Shown piece after piece: positions 17,634-25,948 of a DNA stretch of 64,000 nucleotides (its first letter is position 1; each line of letters begins with the position of its first letter). The notes under the pieces were generated by a model, which worked only from the letters and a program-made list of their open reading frames with translations, was not told the origin of the DNA and searched no databases. The translations under genes were made by a program, and so were the position numbers. This stretch comes from JAAUTT01 sp038213375 (GTDB lineage: Bacteria; Bacteroidota; Bacteroidia; Bacteroidales; JAAUTT01): positions 38,850-102,849 of the forward strand of contig JBBQTB010000019.1 of assembly GCA_038213375.1 (NCBI GenBank). Reading direction: 5' to 3'.

Positions 17634-20378
17634 ATGAATAAAGTTTTACTATTGACAATAGTATTCTTATTATCGGGTATTTGCCCTGTTCTAAAAGCTC
17701 AGAGCGGAAATTCAATTTCAGATATAGACATTCCGTACAAAAAGTTTGTGCTCGACAATGGATTGACAGTGTTAATCCATGAAGATCACAAAGCGCCTGT
17801 AGTTGCAATAAATATTTGGTATCATGTCGGCTCAAAAAACGAGAAACCAGGCCGTACAGGTTTCGCTCATTTATTTGAACATTTGATGTTTAATGGAAGC
17901 GAGCATTATAACGACGATTATTTTAAGGCACTTGATAAGATAGGCGCTACCGATTTGAACGGCACAACAAGCAATGACAGAACAAATTATTTCGAAACAG
18001 TACCCATTTCAGCGCTCGATCAGGTTTTGTGGCTCGAAAGCGATCGCATGGGATATATGGTTAATGCGATAACGCAAGCTAAACTAGATGAACAAAGAGG
18101 TGTAGTTCAAAACGAAAAACGCCAGGGTGAAAATGAACCTTATGGATTGGTGGATGATTATATGACAAAGAGTACCTATCCAGCATCACACCCTTATTCG
18201 TGGACCGTCATTGGTTCGATGGACGATTTAAATGCCGCGTCATTGGCAGACGTAAAAGAATGGTTTAAAACATATTATGGACCAAACAATGCAACCTTGG
18301 TGGTTGCTGGTGACATTAATACTGCTGAGGCTCTTGAAAAGGTGAAAAAATATTTTGAATCTTTGCAGGCAGGTCCTCCCATCGCTAAATATCAGTCATG
18401 GCCTGCAAAACGCACTGGTATTCAGCGTCAAATTATGCAGGACCGGGTTCCACAGGAGCGTATTTATAAGGTATGGAATATTCCACAAGAGGGATCAAAG
18501 GCGTTTGCTTATCTTGATATGGTGAGCGATGTATTGGCATCAGGTAAAACATCGCGTTTGTATAAGCGTTTGGTTTACGATCAGCAAATAGCAACCTCTA
18601 TAAGCTGTTATGTTGACAATCGTGAAATTGGCAGTCTATTTACCATCGAGGCTGATGTAAAACCGGGCATCGACCCCTCCAAAGTTGAAAATGCCATTGA
18701 TGATGAGCTTGCTAAATTTCTTCAAACCGGACCGACCGATGATGAATTGGTAAAGGTTAAAACAAAAAACTATGCGACGTTCGTAAGAGGTCTTGAACGT
18801 GTTGGCGGGTTTGGAGGAAAATCGGATATTCTGGCTAAAAATCAAACATTTTTTGGTAGCCCCGACAACTATAAAATATGGCTAAAACAAATGAATGAAG
18901 CCAAACCTACTGATTTACTGCAGGTTTCAAAGGAATGGCTGAGCGATGGACAGTACGTTTTGGAAGTCAAGCCATTTACCGATGCAAAAACTACTTCAAC
19001 AGATGCTGACCGAACTAAAGTTCCAGAGATGGGAGCCGCTCCGGCGCTTACATTCCCTGAATTTCAACGTACAACATTGTCTAATGGCTTGCCAGTAGTT
19101 TTAGCCCAGCGATCAACTATTCCGGCCATCAGTTTCATGTTGTCGTTTGATGCAGGATACGCTGCCGACCAATTTGCAGTTCCAGGTACTGCCAAGCTGG
19201 CTATGAATATGATAGACGAGGGTACTGCAAAACGAAATGCATTACAAATAAGTGAAGAACTTGATCGTCTCGGATCGCTACTTTCCGTGGGTTCAAACCT
19301 TGATCAGTCGTTTTTTTCTCTCAATACCTTGAAGCAAAATCTCGACCCTTCCCTCGACATTTTTACCGATGTCCTTCTTAATCCGTCGTTTCCGCAAACT
19401 GATCTTGACAGGTTGAAAAAAGAACAAGTAGTAACTATCCAGAAAGAAAAAACACAACCTAGGGGAATGGCTTTCCGCATTCTTCCCAAGTTTTTATATG
19501 GCGATGGACATGCATATGGAGCACCTCTTACAGGATCGGGTTTTGAAGCAACAGTGCAAGGTATTACCCGCGATCAATTGGTTAAGTTTTATCAATCGTG
19601 GATAAAACCGAACAATGCAACATTAGTTGTGGTGGGCGATATTTCGTTGGATGAACTGAAACCTAAACTTGAAAAACTTCTAAAAAGTTGGAAAAGCGGC
19701 TCGGTTCCTAAAAAGATCATTTCTCAAGTGAAGCTTCCGGCCAAATCTGTTTTATACCTGATGGATCGACCCGGATCTATTCAATCGTTGGTATTAACCG
19801 GAAACATCACAAAACCATTCGGACAATTAAACGAAGCCTCTGTAACATTAATGAACAGCATCATTGGAGGTGAATTTACCTCGCGTATTAATATGAATAT
19901 TCGTGAAGACAAGCACTGGAGTTATGGTGCCGGATCGTTTGTTTATTCAGCAAAGGGTCAGCGTCCATTTATCACTTATACTCAGGTTCAATCCGATAAA
20001 ACCAAGGAAACTTTACAGGAAATATATAAAGAGTTGAATGGTTATTGTGGTAAGAATCCGGCAACTCCTGATGAGTTTCAGAAAAATCAGAATAACCAGC
20101 TTCTTCAGATTCCCGGTAGTTACGAAACAATGGGATCTGTAACAGGAGCAATCAACGAAATTGTTCGTTATGGTTTGAAAGATAATTATTTTCAGGATTA
20201 TGCAGCCAAGCTGAAAGCGCTTCAAATTAAAGAGGTTCAGGAGATGGCGGGGCAAGTAATTAAACCTGAACAGCTTGTCTGGATAGTGGTTGGCGATCGT
20301 TCCAAAATTGAACCCTCATTGAAGGAGCTTGATTATGAAATTAAACTCATTGATGGTGATGGTAATCTTATAAAATAG
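17634..20378 (+). CDS. M16-family zinc metallopeptidase, exported, tandem-domain
   Basis: The reading frame opens at 17544, but the ATG at 17634 starts a proper signal peptide (MNKVLLLTIVFLLSGICPVLKAQ), so I prefer it; this gives 914 residues. The inverted zinc motif HLFEH (79-83) and a downstream Glu near 161 (GVVQNEKRQ) mark the active N-terminal half. The C-terminal half (about 480-910) repeats the M16 fold without the motif, as in two-domain pitrilysin-like peptidases. It would degrade peptides in the periplasm. It stands alone and ends at a perfect 17-bp terminator. Confidence 0.9.
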   Translation: MNKVLLLTIVFLLSGICPVLKAQSGNSISDIDIPYKKFVLDNGLTVLIHEDHKAPVVAINIWYHVGSKNEKPGRTGFAHLFEHLMFNGSEHYNDDYFKALDKIGATDLNGTTSNDRTNYFETVPISALDQVLWLESDRMGYMVNAITQAKLDEQRGVVQNEKRQGENEPYGLVDDYMTKSTYPASHPYSWTVIGSMDDLNAASLADVKEWFKTYYGPNNATLVVAGDINTAEALEKVKKYFESLQAGPPIAKYQSWPAKRTGIQRQIMQDRVPQERIYKVWNIPQEGSKAFAYLDMVSDVLASGKTSRLYKRLVYDQQIATSISCYVDNREIGSLFTIEADVKPGIDPSKVENAIDDELAKFLQTGPTDDELVKVKTKNYATFVRGLERVGGFGGKSDILAKNQTFFGSPDNYKIWLKQMNEAKPTDLLQVSKEWLSDGQYVLEVKPFTDAKTTSTDADRTKVPEMGAAPALTFPEFQRTTLSNGLPVVLAQRSTIPAISFMLSFDAGYAADQFAVPGTAKLAMNMIDEGTAKRNALQISEELDRLGSLLSVGSNLDQSFFSLNTLKQNLDPSLDIFTDVLLNPSFPQTDLDRLKKEQVVTIQKEKTQPRGMAFRILPKFLYGDGHAYGAPLTGSGFEATVQGITRDQLVKFYQSWIKPNNATLVVVGDISLDELKPKLEKLLKSWKSGSVPKKIISQVKLPAKSVLYLMDRPGSIQSLVLTGNITKPFGQLNEASVTLMNSIIGGEFTSRINMNIREDKHWSYGAGSFVYSAKGQRPFITYTQVQSDKTKETLQEIYKELNGYCGKNPATPDEFQKNQNNQLLQIPGSYETMGSVTGAINEIVRYGLKDNYFQDYAAKLKALQIKEVQEMAGQVIKPEQLVWIVVGDRSKIEPSLKELDYEIKLIDGDGNLIK

Positions 20379-20386
20379 AATTAGTT

Positions 20387-20428
20387 GTAAATAAAAAAGG
20401 CGTTTTGTAGTACGCCTTTTTTATTTAC
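20387..20428. terminator. Terminator between the M16 gene and the XRE/S24 regulator
   Basis: A perfect 17-bp stem (20387-20403 with 20412-20428), loop TTTGTAGT, with AAAAAA before and TTTTTT after the GC-containing core. It should work in both directions between these convergent genes. Confidence 0.85.
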
Positions 20429-20458
20429 ATATATTTTCGAATAATAAAGTATTTAAAA

Positions 20459-21271
20459 TTAATTCTTCCCTTTATTTGCAATTTTTCGTTTCATCCAATT
20501 CATGTCACGCTTTAGGCCAACAACGGTTTTTAACAATGAATCGTTTGGAATCATTGGGTCGGGCAATTCGGCGCTGATATAATTCACAAATTTCCAAACC
20601 TCCTTTATTTCAGATACTTGCACATCATATGGCTCATATATTGGATTCAGCGAATAAAGAGTAAGTTTACCTTCGTCGGTAATACGATTTTCAGATATTT
20701 TAAATACAATTCCTTCATCCATAGTAAAAACAATATAGCCATGGCCATTGATAATTTCGTTCCAGTCCTGAACAAATTCGCAGGTAACCCACGATCCATC
20801 AGGTATTGGCAACATTGAATCCCCTTTAAGCTGAAACGTACGGTATTTTTTTTGTTTTGATAAAAAAGGAAGCTGAAAAACAGGTAATTCCCTGATATAT
20901 TCCGGATCGGCATAACCTGTGGTGTATCCGGCCTTGGCTTTTTCATGCACCAATTCAATATTTTCGTTATTTTTGACGTCGATGGTTGTTGCGATCACCC
21001 GGAGGTTGCTTCCGCGTATATATACATCGTTTCCTCTTTCAAGCTCCGAAAACTGAAATTCCGATAGTCTCGACAAATCAATCCGAACCAACGTATCAAT
21101 GGCAACTTTGTAATAATTCGAAAAAGCCATCAGTGCCTCGATGTTTGGTTGAGCGACTCCGTTCTCGTATCCGCTAAAAGTGGATCGTTTCATATTTAAA
21201 AAGGTGGCAATATCGTCCTGGGTTCGTCCACGGCGTTTGCGCAATAATTTAATGTTATTTGTAAAATACAT
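20459..21271 (-). CDS. XRE-family regulator with LexA-like S24 domain
   Basis: A 270-residue repressor-like protein. Residues 5-60 are an XRE helix-turn-helix (IKLLRKRRGRTQDDIATFL...STFSGYENG). The C-terminal half is an S24/LexA-like domain with a probable Ser152 (KGDSMLP) and Lys191 (GIVFKI) dyad. A possible self-cleavage Ala-Gly site lies in KAKAGYTTGYADPEYI (Ala114-Gly115). It could be a stress- or damage-responsive repressor that inactivates itself. It lies beside a decayed CRISPR-Cas block, but similar genes are common chromosomal regulators in Bacteroidota, so no link should be assumed. Confidence 0.88.
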   Translation of the reverse strand: MYFTNNIKLLRKRRGRTQDDIATFLNMKRSTFSGYENGVAQPNIEALMAFSNYYKVAIDTLVRIDLSRLSEFQFSELERGNDVYIRGSNLRVIATTIDVKNNENIELVHEKAKAGYTTGYADPEYIRELPVFQLPFLSKQKKYRTFQLKGDSMLPIPDGSWVTCEFVQDWNEIINGHGYIVFTMDEGIVFKISENRITDEGKLTLYSLNPIYEPYDVQVSEIKEVWKFVNYISAELPDPMIPNDSLLKTVVGLKRDMNWMKRKIANKGKN

Positions 21272-21404
21272 ATCATAGGTTTTAATTGATAAAATCCTTT
21301 TTATGGTTAAATTAACAACAGTAAATTTGATTAATTACAAGTCAAAAATAAAACAATTTACTTAAAAACAAAAGAATAAGATAAAATATTTTAACATTAA
21401 GTAG

Positions 21405-21434
21405 ATTTCAATTCCACTATGGTGCAATTATATT
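21405..21434 (-). CRISPR. Orphan CRISPR-like repeat
   Basis: A single 30-base element whose minus strand reads AATTGCACCATAGTGGAATT at its core and ends in ATTGAAAT. This strongly resembles repeats of type I-B systems in Bacteroidota as I remember them, and the ATTGAAAT end fits a crRNA 5' handle. It begins only about 3 bases after the stop of the cas1 remnant and in the orientation expected for an array downstream of cas genes. No second copy is seen nearby, so the array appears to be deleted to one repeat. Confidence 0.6.
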
Positions 21435-21437
21435 CAG

Positions 21438-21873
21438 TTAAAGGTTACCTTCTATACCCCTCAGCTCATCAATTTCCTTTGTGTCGTCAATTTTTAACCG
21501 ATAACCGTCCATCAATTCGATGATTGGCTCCACGTCCTTTTCTCGTCTATTATAGTATTTCAAATTTTTGATCAAGTTGAAAGAAGCACCTTCGATAAAT
21601 TTCCGGGCAATGATCATGCGCTTTTTTTTGTCGGTGCAGTTGGCCGTTTGAGCCAGTAACATCCGACCAGAAAGTAAATAGTCCTTGGGCATAAACGATC
21701 TGGTGTAGTTCTCTTAATAATCGAAAAAATGTACGGAAATAAACAAGAAGGTATTAAGGTATTAGTTCGTTGCAGTCCTCATCCTTGGGAGTAAACTTTA
21801 GGGTATTATCCTTGCGTGATAAACGCCCGGGATTGAGGAAATAGTAATTTTTTTTATGTTTTACTATATTCAT
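21438..21873 (-). pseudogene. cas1: cas1 remnant, broken (type I-B-like)
   Basis: Two pieces of one Cas1 reading frame remain. From the ATG at 21873 the first 39 residues read NYYFLNPGRLSRKDNTLKFTP, a typical Cas1 N-terminus, then stop at 21754. After a deletion of roughly 85 bases and a frame change, homology resumes as HFFDY, a stop codon at 21714-21716, ENYTRSFMPKDYLLSGRMLLAQ and on through KFIEGASFNLIKNLKYYNRR. It ends at RGIEGNL, exactly at the catalytic Glu motif of Cas1. The remaining 150 or more residues are missing. The gene is dead by at least three lesions. Confidence 0.85.
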
Positions 21874-21886
21874 TTATTTGGACTTT

Positions 21887-22142
21887 CTAGCTTTCGACTT
21901 TTATGAATTTGTTTTGTTTGAGTCTTAATTTGTATTCTGTCAAATGTTTTATTGGAAGGATCTTTACACCTGAAAATTGATCATAAAATTCCGACTCTTT
22001 AAGCGGAGAATGTATAAAGGGAACCAATTCGTTGTAGAACGATTATTTTAAATATTTGTAAATCTGTTCAATTTCTTCTTTATCCTTGTTTTCCAAGTTT
22101 GAGTACACTCCAAAAACGATGTTTTTGGTAATTCGTAGTATT
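21887..22142 (-). pseudogene. Reading-frame remnant, possibly the C-terminus of cas3
   Basis: One minus-strand frame, interrupted by a TAA near 22043-22045, reads VYSNLENKDKEEIEQIYKYL, stop, SFYNELVPFIHSPLKESEFYD and on to SGVKILPIKHLTEY...KFIKVES, with a final stop at 21887. The pattern FYD-x-F-x-G-V-K-x-LP followed by EY and KF resembles the C-terminal part of type I-B Cas3 helicases as I remember it. The position, 13 bases before the cas1 start, fits a deletion that removed cas4. The assignment is tentative. Confidence 0.45.
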
Positions 22143-22488
22143 TATAGTTTCATATACTGCTTAATAATAACATGTTAAATTCGTGTAATTCGTATAATTC
22201 GTGGCAAAAGGACTTTTTAGAGTTGACTCAAGTTTGGATATACAAAGTCGATTGCCTTCTGCAATTCTTTTTCCTTTATGTTTCGGTCTTCCGCATTAAT
22301 AGCACTATGTAACAATATTTTTATATTGGCTTTTAAATATTTAAAAATCATTTACAATACAAAATTAAAAATTAACTGCGATAGCAGTTACAAAAAAGAG
22401 AAACCATTTTTTAACCCCATGTGAAAAACAACCTATTCGGATTATCCTACTTTGTTATGTAAATTGCGAAACGAATTGATAAGAAGTT
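22143..22488. other. Decayed intergenic DNA upstream of pabB
   Basis: No intact gene is seen. A minus-strand 44-codon frame at 22217-22351 (start MIFKYLKANIKILLHSAINA) looks like a gene fragment but I cannot name it. A 9-base unit, AATTCGTGT or close variants, repeats three times in tandem at 22178-22204. The last 100 bases before pabB are plain AT-rich sequence. Confidence 0.4.
22178..22204. repeat. Three tandem 9-base units
   Basis: AATTCGTGT, AATTCGTAT and AATTCGTGG follow each other directly. The units differ only in the last two bases. The location in decayed intergenic DNA suggests replication slippage or a piece of a dispersed repeat. Confidence 0.7.
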
Positions 22489-23466
22489 ATGATTTATCAA
22501 AAAGATACTGCTATTGATGTTATGAACCGCTGGGGAACCAAACGGATTCCCTTTCTGTTTATCATCGATTTTGAGATGAAAGCAATACGACTTTACTGCA
22601 CAGATCAACCGTTGCCTGACAACGTTAAATTTGATTTTTCAAATGCAAAAAAAAAGACTAATCAAAATTTGTATCCTAATACTATCCGATTTAAAAAATA
22701 TCCCATTTCAGAGAAAATTTACACAGAAGCTTTTAACAAAGTTCAGCAACAAATTTTTGCAGGAAACTCTTTTTTGGTTAATCTCACTTTTTCGACTCGT
22801 ATTGAGATTAATCTGACTCTACGCGAAATTTTTGACCGTTGCAAAGCAAAATACAAACTGATTGTGGAAAATGAATTTGTTGTTTTCTCCCCCGAAACCT
22901 TTGTCACTATTACTGATGGAATAATTTCATCATGCCCCATGAAGGGGACTATTGGCGCTGATGTTTTCAACGCCGAAGATATAATTCTCACTAGTTCCAA
23001 AGAAAAAGCCGAACATAACACCGTGGTTGACTTAATCAGGAACGATTTGAGCATTGTGGCCACTGATGTTGAAGTAAATCGCTTTCGATATATCGAGAGG
23101 ATTTCAACAAACGAGGGCGATCTTTTACAGGTATCGTCCAAAATTAGCGGAAAATTACCATCCGATTATTACAAAACAATAGGAACTTTGTTGTTCCTGC
23201 TTCTTCCGGCCGGATCAGTAACTGGCGCACCCAAACGAAAAACCATTGAAATTATCCGAAATGCTGAGATGTCTGATCGTGGTTATTATACCGGTATTTG
23301 CGGGCATTTTGATGGCAAAAACCTTAATAGTGCAGTAATGATTCGCTTTATCGAAAACAGAGATGGAGAACTTTGGTTTCGAAGCGGAGGAGGAATCACC
23401 TGCAACAGCAATTGGAACGATGAGTATCACGAACTAATTCAGAAAGTGTATGTGCCTATTGTTTGA
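22489..23466 (+). CDS. pabB: Aminodeoxychorismate synthase component I (PabB-type)
   Basis: Makes aminodeoxychorismate from chorismate for folate synthesis. The 325-residue protein is the chorismate-binding domain alone, with SPETF (134-138), CPMKGT (149-154), DLIRNDL (181-187), PAGSVTGAPK (240-249) and DRGYYTGICG. The CPMKGT box with its lysine favours PabB over anthranilate synthase. The longer N-terminal subdomain of E. coli PabB is mostly absent, as in many short Bacteroidota versions. It overlaps the pabC-like gene by 17 bases. The glutaminase partner PabA is not encoded nearby. Confidence 0.9.
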   Translation: MIYQKDTAIDVMNRWGTKRIPFLFIIDFEMKAIRLYCTDQPLPDNVKFDFSNAKKKTNQNLYPNTIRFKKYPISEKIYTEAFNKVQQQIFAGNSFLVNLTFSTRIEINLTLREIFDRCKAKYKLIVENEFVVFSPETFVTITDGIISSCPMKGTIGADVFNAEDIILTSSKEKAEHNTVVDLIRNDLSIVATDVEVNRFRYIERISTNEGDLLQVSSKISGKLPSDYYKTIGTLLFLLLPAGSVTGAPKRKTIEIIRNAEMSDRGYYTGICGHFDGKNLNSAVMIRFIENRDGELWFRSGGGITCNSNWNDEYHELIQKVYVPIV

Positions 23467-24049
23467 AACCATTAAGGTGAAAAGTTATATATTGAAAAAT
23501 ATCGATTATCATAATGCCAGAGTTAACCAGTCACGAAAGGATCTTTTTGGTGCATTGGATTTGTGGGATTTACGAAGATTGATTGAACAACCAAGCCTTA
23601 ATACCGAACAAGTATATCGATGCAAATTTATTTATGGTATAAAATTTCAGTCGGTAGAATTCATTCCATATAGCATAAAACCGCTCAAAAGCCTTAAATT
23701 GATCAAGGTAGACAACATCGATTATAGTTATAAATATCTTGACAGAACCATTTTAGATAACCTCAAACGCTCGAGCCCTGAAACCGACGATGTGATTTTT
23801 GTTATTGATAATAAAATTAGTGATTGTAACTATGCAAACCTTGTTTTTTTCGATGGAGAAAAATGGATTACGCCTTCTACACCATTATTAAAAGGCATCA
23901 AGCGCCAGTATTATATTGACGAAAAGATCATTATAGAGCGTGTTGTTGAAGTCAGAGACTTAAATCGTTTCAGCAAGATGAAAATTATTAATGCCATGAT
24001 TGATTTAGACGAAAGTCCGGAAATAGAAATAAAGAATATTTTAAGGTAA
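23450..24049 (+). CDS. pabC: Aminodeoxychorismate lyase-like class IV aminotransferase (PabC-type)
   Basis: A 199-residue PLP enzyme of fold type IV that would release pyruvate from aminodeoxychorismate to give 4-aminobenzoate. The PLP lysine is probably Lys95 in SYKYLDR. ISDCNYANLVFF and WITPSTPLLKGIKRQ are the class IV cofactor-loop motifs. It is shorter than E. coli PabC (about 270) but matches compact Bacteroidota versions. The 17-base overlap with pabB makes a two-gene pABA unit and is the main reason to prefer PabC over a branched-chain or D-amino-acid aminotransferase. Confidence 0.85.
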   Translation: MCLLFETIKVKSYILKNIDYHNARVNQSRKDLFGALDLWDLRRLIEQPSLNTEQVYRCKFIYGIKFQSVEFIPYSIKPLKSLKLIKVDNIDYSYKYLDRTILDNLKRSSPETDDVIFVIDNKISDCNYANLVFFDGEKWITPSTPLLKGIKRQYYIDEKIIIERVVEVRDLNRFSKMKIINAMIDLDESPEIEIKNILR

Positions 24050-24091
24050 TTACAATATCAGATTTCTAAAAGCCGTTTAAATACTATTTTT

Positions 24092-24114
24092 GCAGTTTAT
24101 TTTAACGAAACTGC
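24092..24114 (+). other. Short hairpin in the DUF3108 gene leader
   Basis: GCAGTTT at 24092-24098 pairs with AAACTGC at 24108-24114 around a 9-base loop. It lies directly after a -7-like TATTTTTG (24085-24092) and so would be at the very 5' end of the transcript. It may stabilise the message; no T-run follows, so it is not a terminator. Confidence 0.4.
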
Positions 24115-24137
24115 ATTATAATTAACGTCGAAATCAA

Positions 24138-25019
24138 ATGTCTTTTAAAAAATCTAAAACTTTGAATATTTTCAGTTTTCTTCCCACTTACGGATTCCGG
24201 CTTTTGGCTCTTCACTTCTTTCTTATTTTTTCGTTTGTAAACCTTTCATCCCAATGTCCTACTGAGATTAATGCTTTTCAACCAGGTGAGAAAGTGACTT
24301 ATCAAGCTTATTATAATTGGGGTTTTGTTTGGATTCATGCTGGCGACGTTCAGTTTACTATCATACAAAAACCATATTTAGGGAAGCAGGTTTATCAGTT
24401 CGAAACTATTGGTAACAGCGTTAAAAAGTACGATTGGATGTATAAAGTACGCGATAAGTTTCAATCGTATGTTGATATGGAAACATTTACTACTCTTTGG
24501 GCTGAACGCAATACTTCCGAAGGCAGCTACAAAGCATATGAGAGTTACAATTTTTCAACATCAGAAAAGAAGATATATTCGGTTGTTAAAAATACCGACA
24601 AGCCATTTACGCGAGATACACTCAGAATAAAGGAGTGCACGTTTGACGTCCTCTCTGCAGTATATTATTGTCGAACCGTTAACTTCGAAAAGTATAAAAA
24701 AAATGAAAAAATTCCAGTCAACATCGTTCTTGACGGGAAAACATATTCGTTGTATCTGCGCTTTCTGGGCAAAGAAATCATAAAAACCCGCGATGACACT
24801 AAAAACAGCGAAGCTAAGAAATACAGATGTATTAAATTTTCGGCATTATTGGTTGAAGGAACCATCTTTAAAGGTGGTGAGGACATGTTTATATGGGTTA
24901 CCGACGATGAGAACCGAATTCCCGTTTTGGTGGAAGCCAAGATATTGATTGGTTCAGTAAAGGCATATGTGAACAACATGGAAGGAATTAAATACGAATT
25001 AACCTCTCGTGTTAAGTAG
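24138..25019 (+). CDS. DUF3108 family exported protein
   Basis: A 293-residue protein with a hydrophobic segment at about 21-38 that probably acts as a signal sequence. The mature part matches the DUF3108 pattern: FQPGEKVTYQAYYNWGFVWIHAGD near the start, then YKVRDKFQSYVDMETFTTLWAERN and, late, MFIWVTDDENRIPVLVEAKILIGSVKAYV. The family is periplasmic and mostly beta-stranded, with no proven activity that I know. It is preceded by a TATTTTTG promoter-like box at 24085-24092 and stands 88 bases after pabC. Confidence 0.85.
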   Translation: MSFKKSKTLNIFSFLPTYGFRLLALHFFLIFSFVNLSSQCPTEINAFQPGEKVTYQAYYNWGFVWIHAGDVQFTIIQKPYLGKQVYQFETIGNSVKKYDWMYKVRDKFQSYVDMETFTTLWAERNTSEGSYKAYESYNFSTSEKKIYSVVKNTDKPFTRDTLRIKECTFDVLSAVYYCRTVNFEKYKKNEKIPVNIVLDGKTYSLYLRFLGKEIIKTRDDTKNSEAKKYRCIKFSALLVEGTIFKGGEDMFIWVTDDENRIPVLVEAKILIGSVKAYVNNMEGIKYELTSRVK

Positions 25020-25079
25020 GAAAATCATAAAAGTAGTAAGTATTAAGAAAAAGTATTCAGAGTTTTAAATGTACAAAGT

Positions 25080-25859
25080 TTACTTACAACTGCTCTCCAA
25101 TCTTCTGAACTCTGAGCATATTATTGCAGTTGCAACTGCCACATTTAAAGATTCCGACCGTTTTTTATCCGACGGGTAAAATGGAATAAATAACTGTTTG
25201 TTAAGAAACGGAAGCCAGTTAGGATGTAATCCATTCGATTCGTTTCCCATCATAATAAACCCATTCTTTGCAAGGTCTGTTTTGTATATATTCTCCCCAT
25301 TGAGGGTAGTGCCATAAATAGGAATATTCAACAATTTAATTTCTGCGATCGCTTCAGCCAAATCAGTATAATGAATTTTTACCCGGCATATAGCTCCCAT
25401 GGTCGATTGAACCACTTTCGGATTAAATGCATCAACTGTTTCACGGCTGCAAATAATGTTTTCGATACCAAACCAGTCGGCAATACGCAAAATAGTTCCA
25501 AGGTTTCCCGGATCCTGAATAGTATCCAGTATCAGCGAAAGCTCGTTTTTAATTGATGATATGGACAAAACATGGTTGGGTAATTTTGCAAGACACAAAA
25601 CCTCCCGGGGATTCTTTAAAAAACTAACTTTATTAAGTTCTTCCTGAGATACAATATCTTTATCTGGAATATTGCCAATATTTATGGCTTTATTATTTTC
25701 ATACCATTCGCAAGTCGCAGCCAAATAGGTAGTTTCGAATGAGGATAAAAGTATTTCGTTAACCAGTTTTTCACCTTCGGCCACAAACAACCCTGCGGTG
25801 TTACGTTCTTTCTTTGATTCTAAGGATTGGATAAATTTAATTTTATTCTTGCTTAGCAT
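25080..25859 (-). CDS. TrmH/SpoU-family RNA 2'-O-methyltransferase
   Basis: A 259-residue SPOUT enzyme that methylates a ribose in rRNA or tRNA. The N-terminal substrate-binding domain starts with KFIQSLESKKERNTAGLFVAEGEKLVNEIL. The knotted domain has LILDTIQDPGNLGTILRIADWFG, FIMMGNESNGL and SESLNVAVATAIICSE, the three motifs of the family. The target nucleotide cannot be told from sequence. It is a single gene, divergent from the Omp85-like gene. Confidence 0.92.
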   Translation of the reverse strand: MLSKNKIKFIQSLESKKERNTAGLFVAEGEKLVNEILLSSFETTYLAATCEWYENNKAINIGNIPDKDIVSQEELNKVSFLKNPREVLCLAKLPNHVLSISSIKNELSLILDTIQDPGNLGTILRIADWFGIENIICSRETVDAFNPKVVQSTMGAICRVKIHYTDLAEAIAEIKLLNIPIYGTTLNGENIYKTDLAKNGFIMMGNESNGLHPNWLPFLNKQLFIPFYPSDKKRSESLNVAVATAIICSEFRRLESSCK

Positions 25860-25948
25860 GTTTTTTGTTAATCAATTAACCGTATGTTATTACTTTTGTC
25901 TTTTATGCGAATCGTGTTTATCTAACAAAAATAATTAATTTATTTACA

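Noticed and set aside
20459..21271. XRE/S24 regulator as part of a prophage
   Set aside because: No integrase, structural genes or attachment sites are near; it looks like an ordinary chromosomal regulator.
22217..22351. Minus-strand 44-codon frame in the decayed region
   Set aside because: It may be a gene fragment, but there is no recognisable motif and no clear start signal, so it is not called as a gene.
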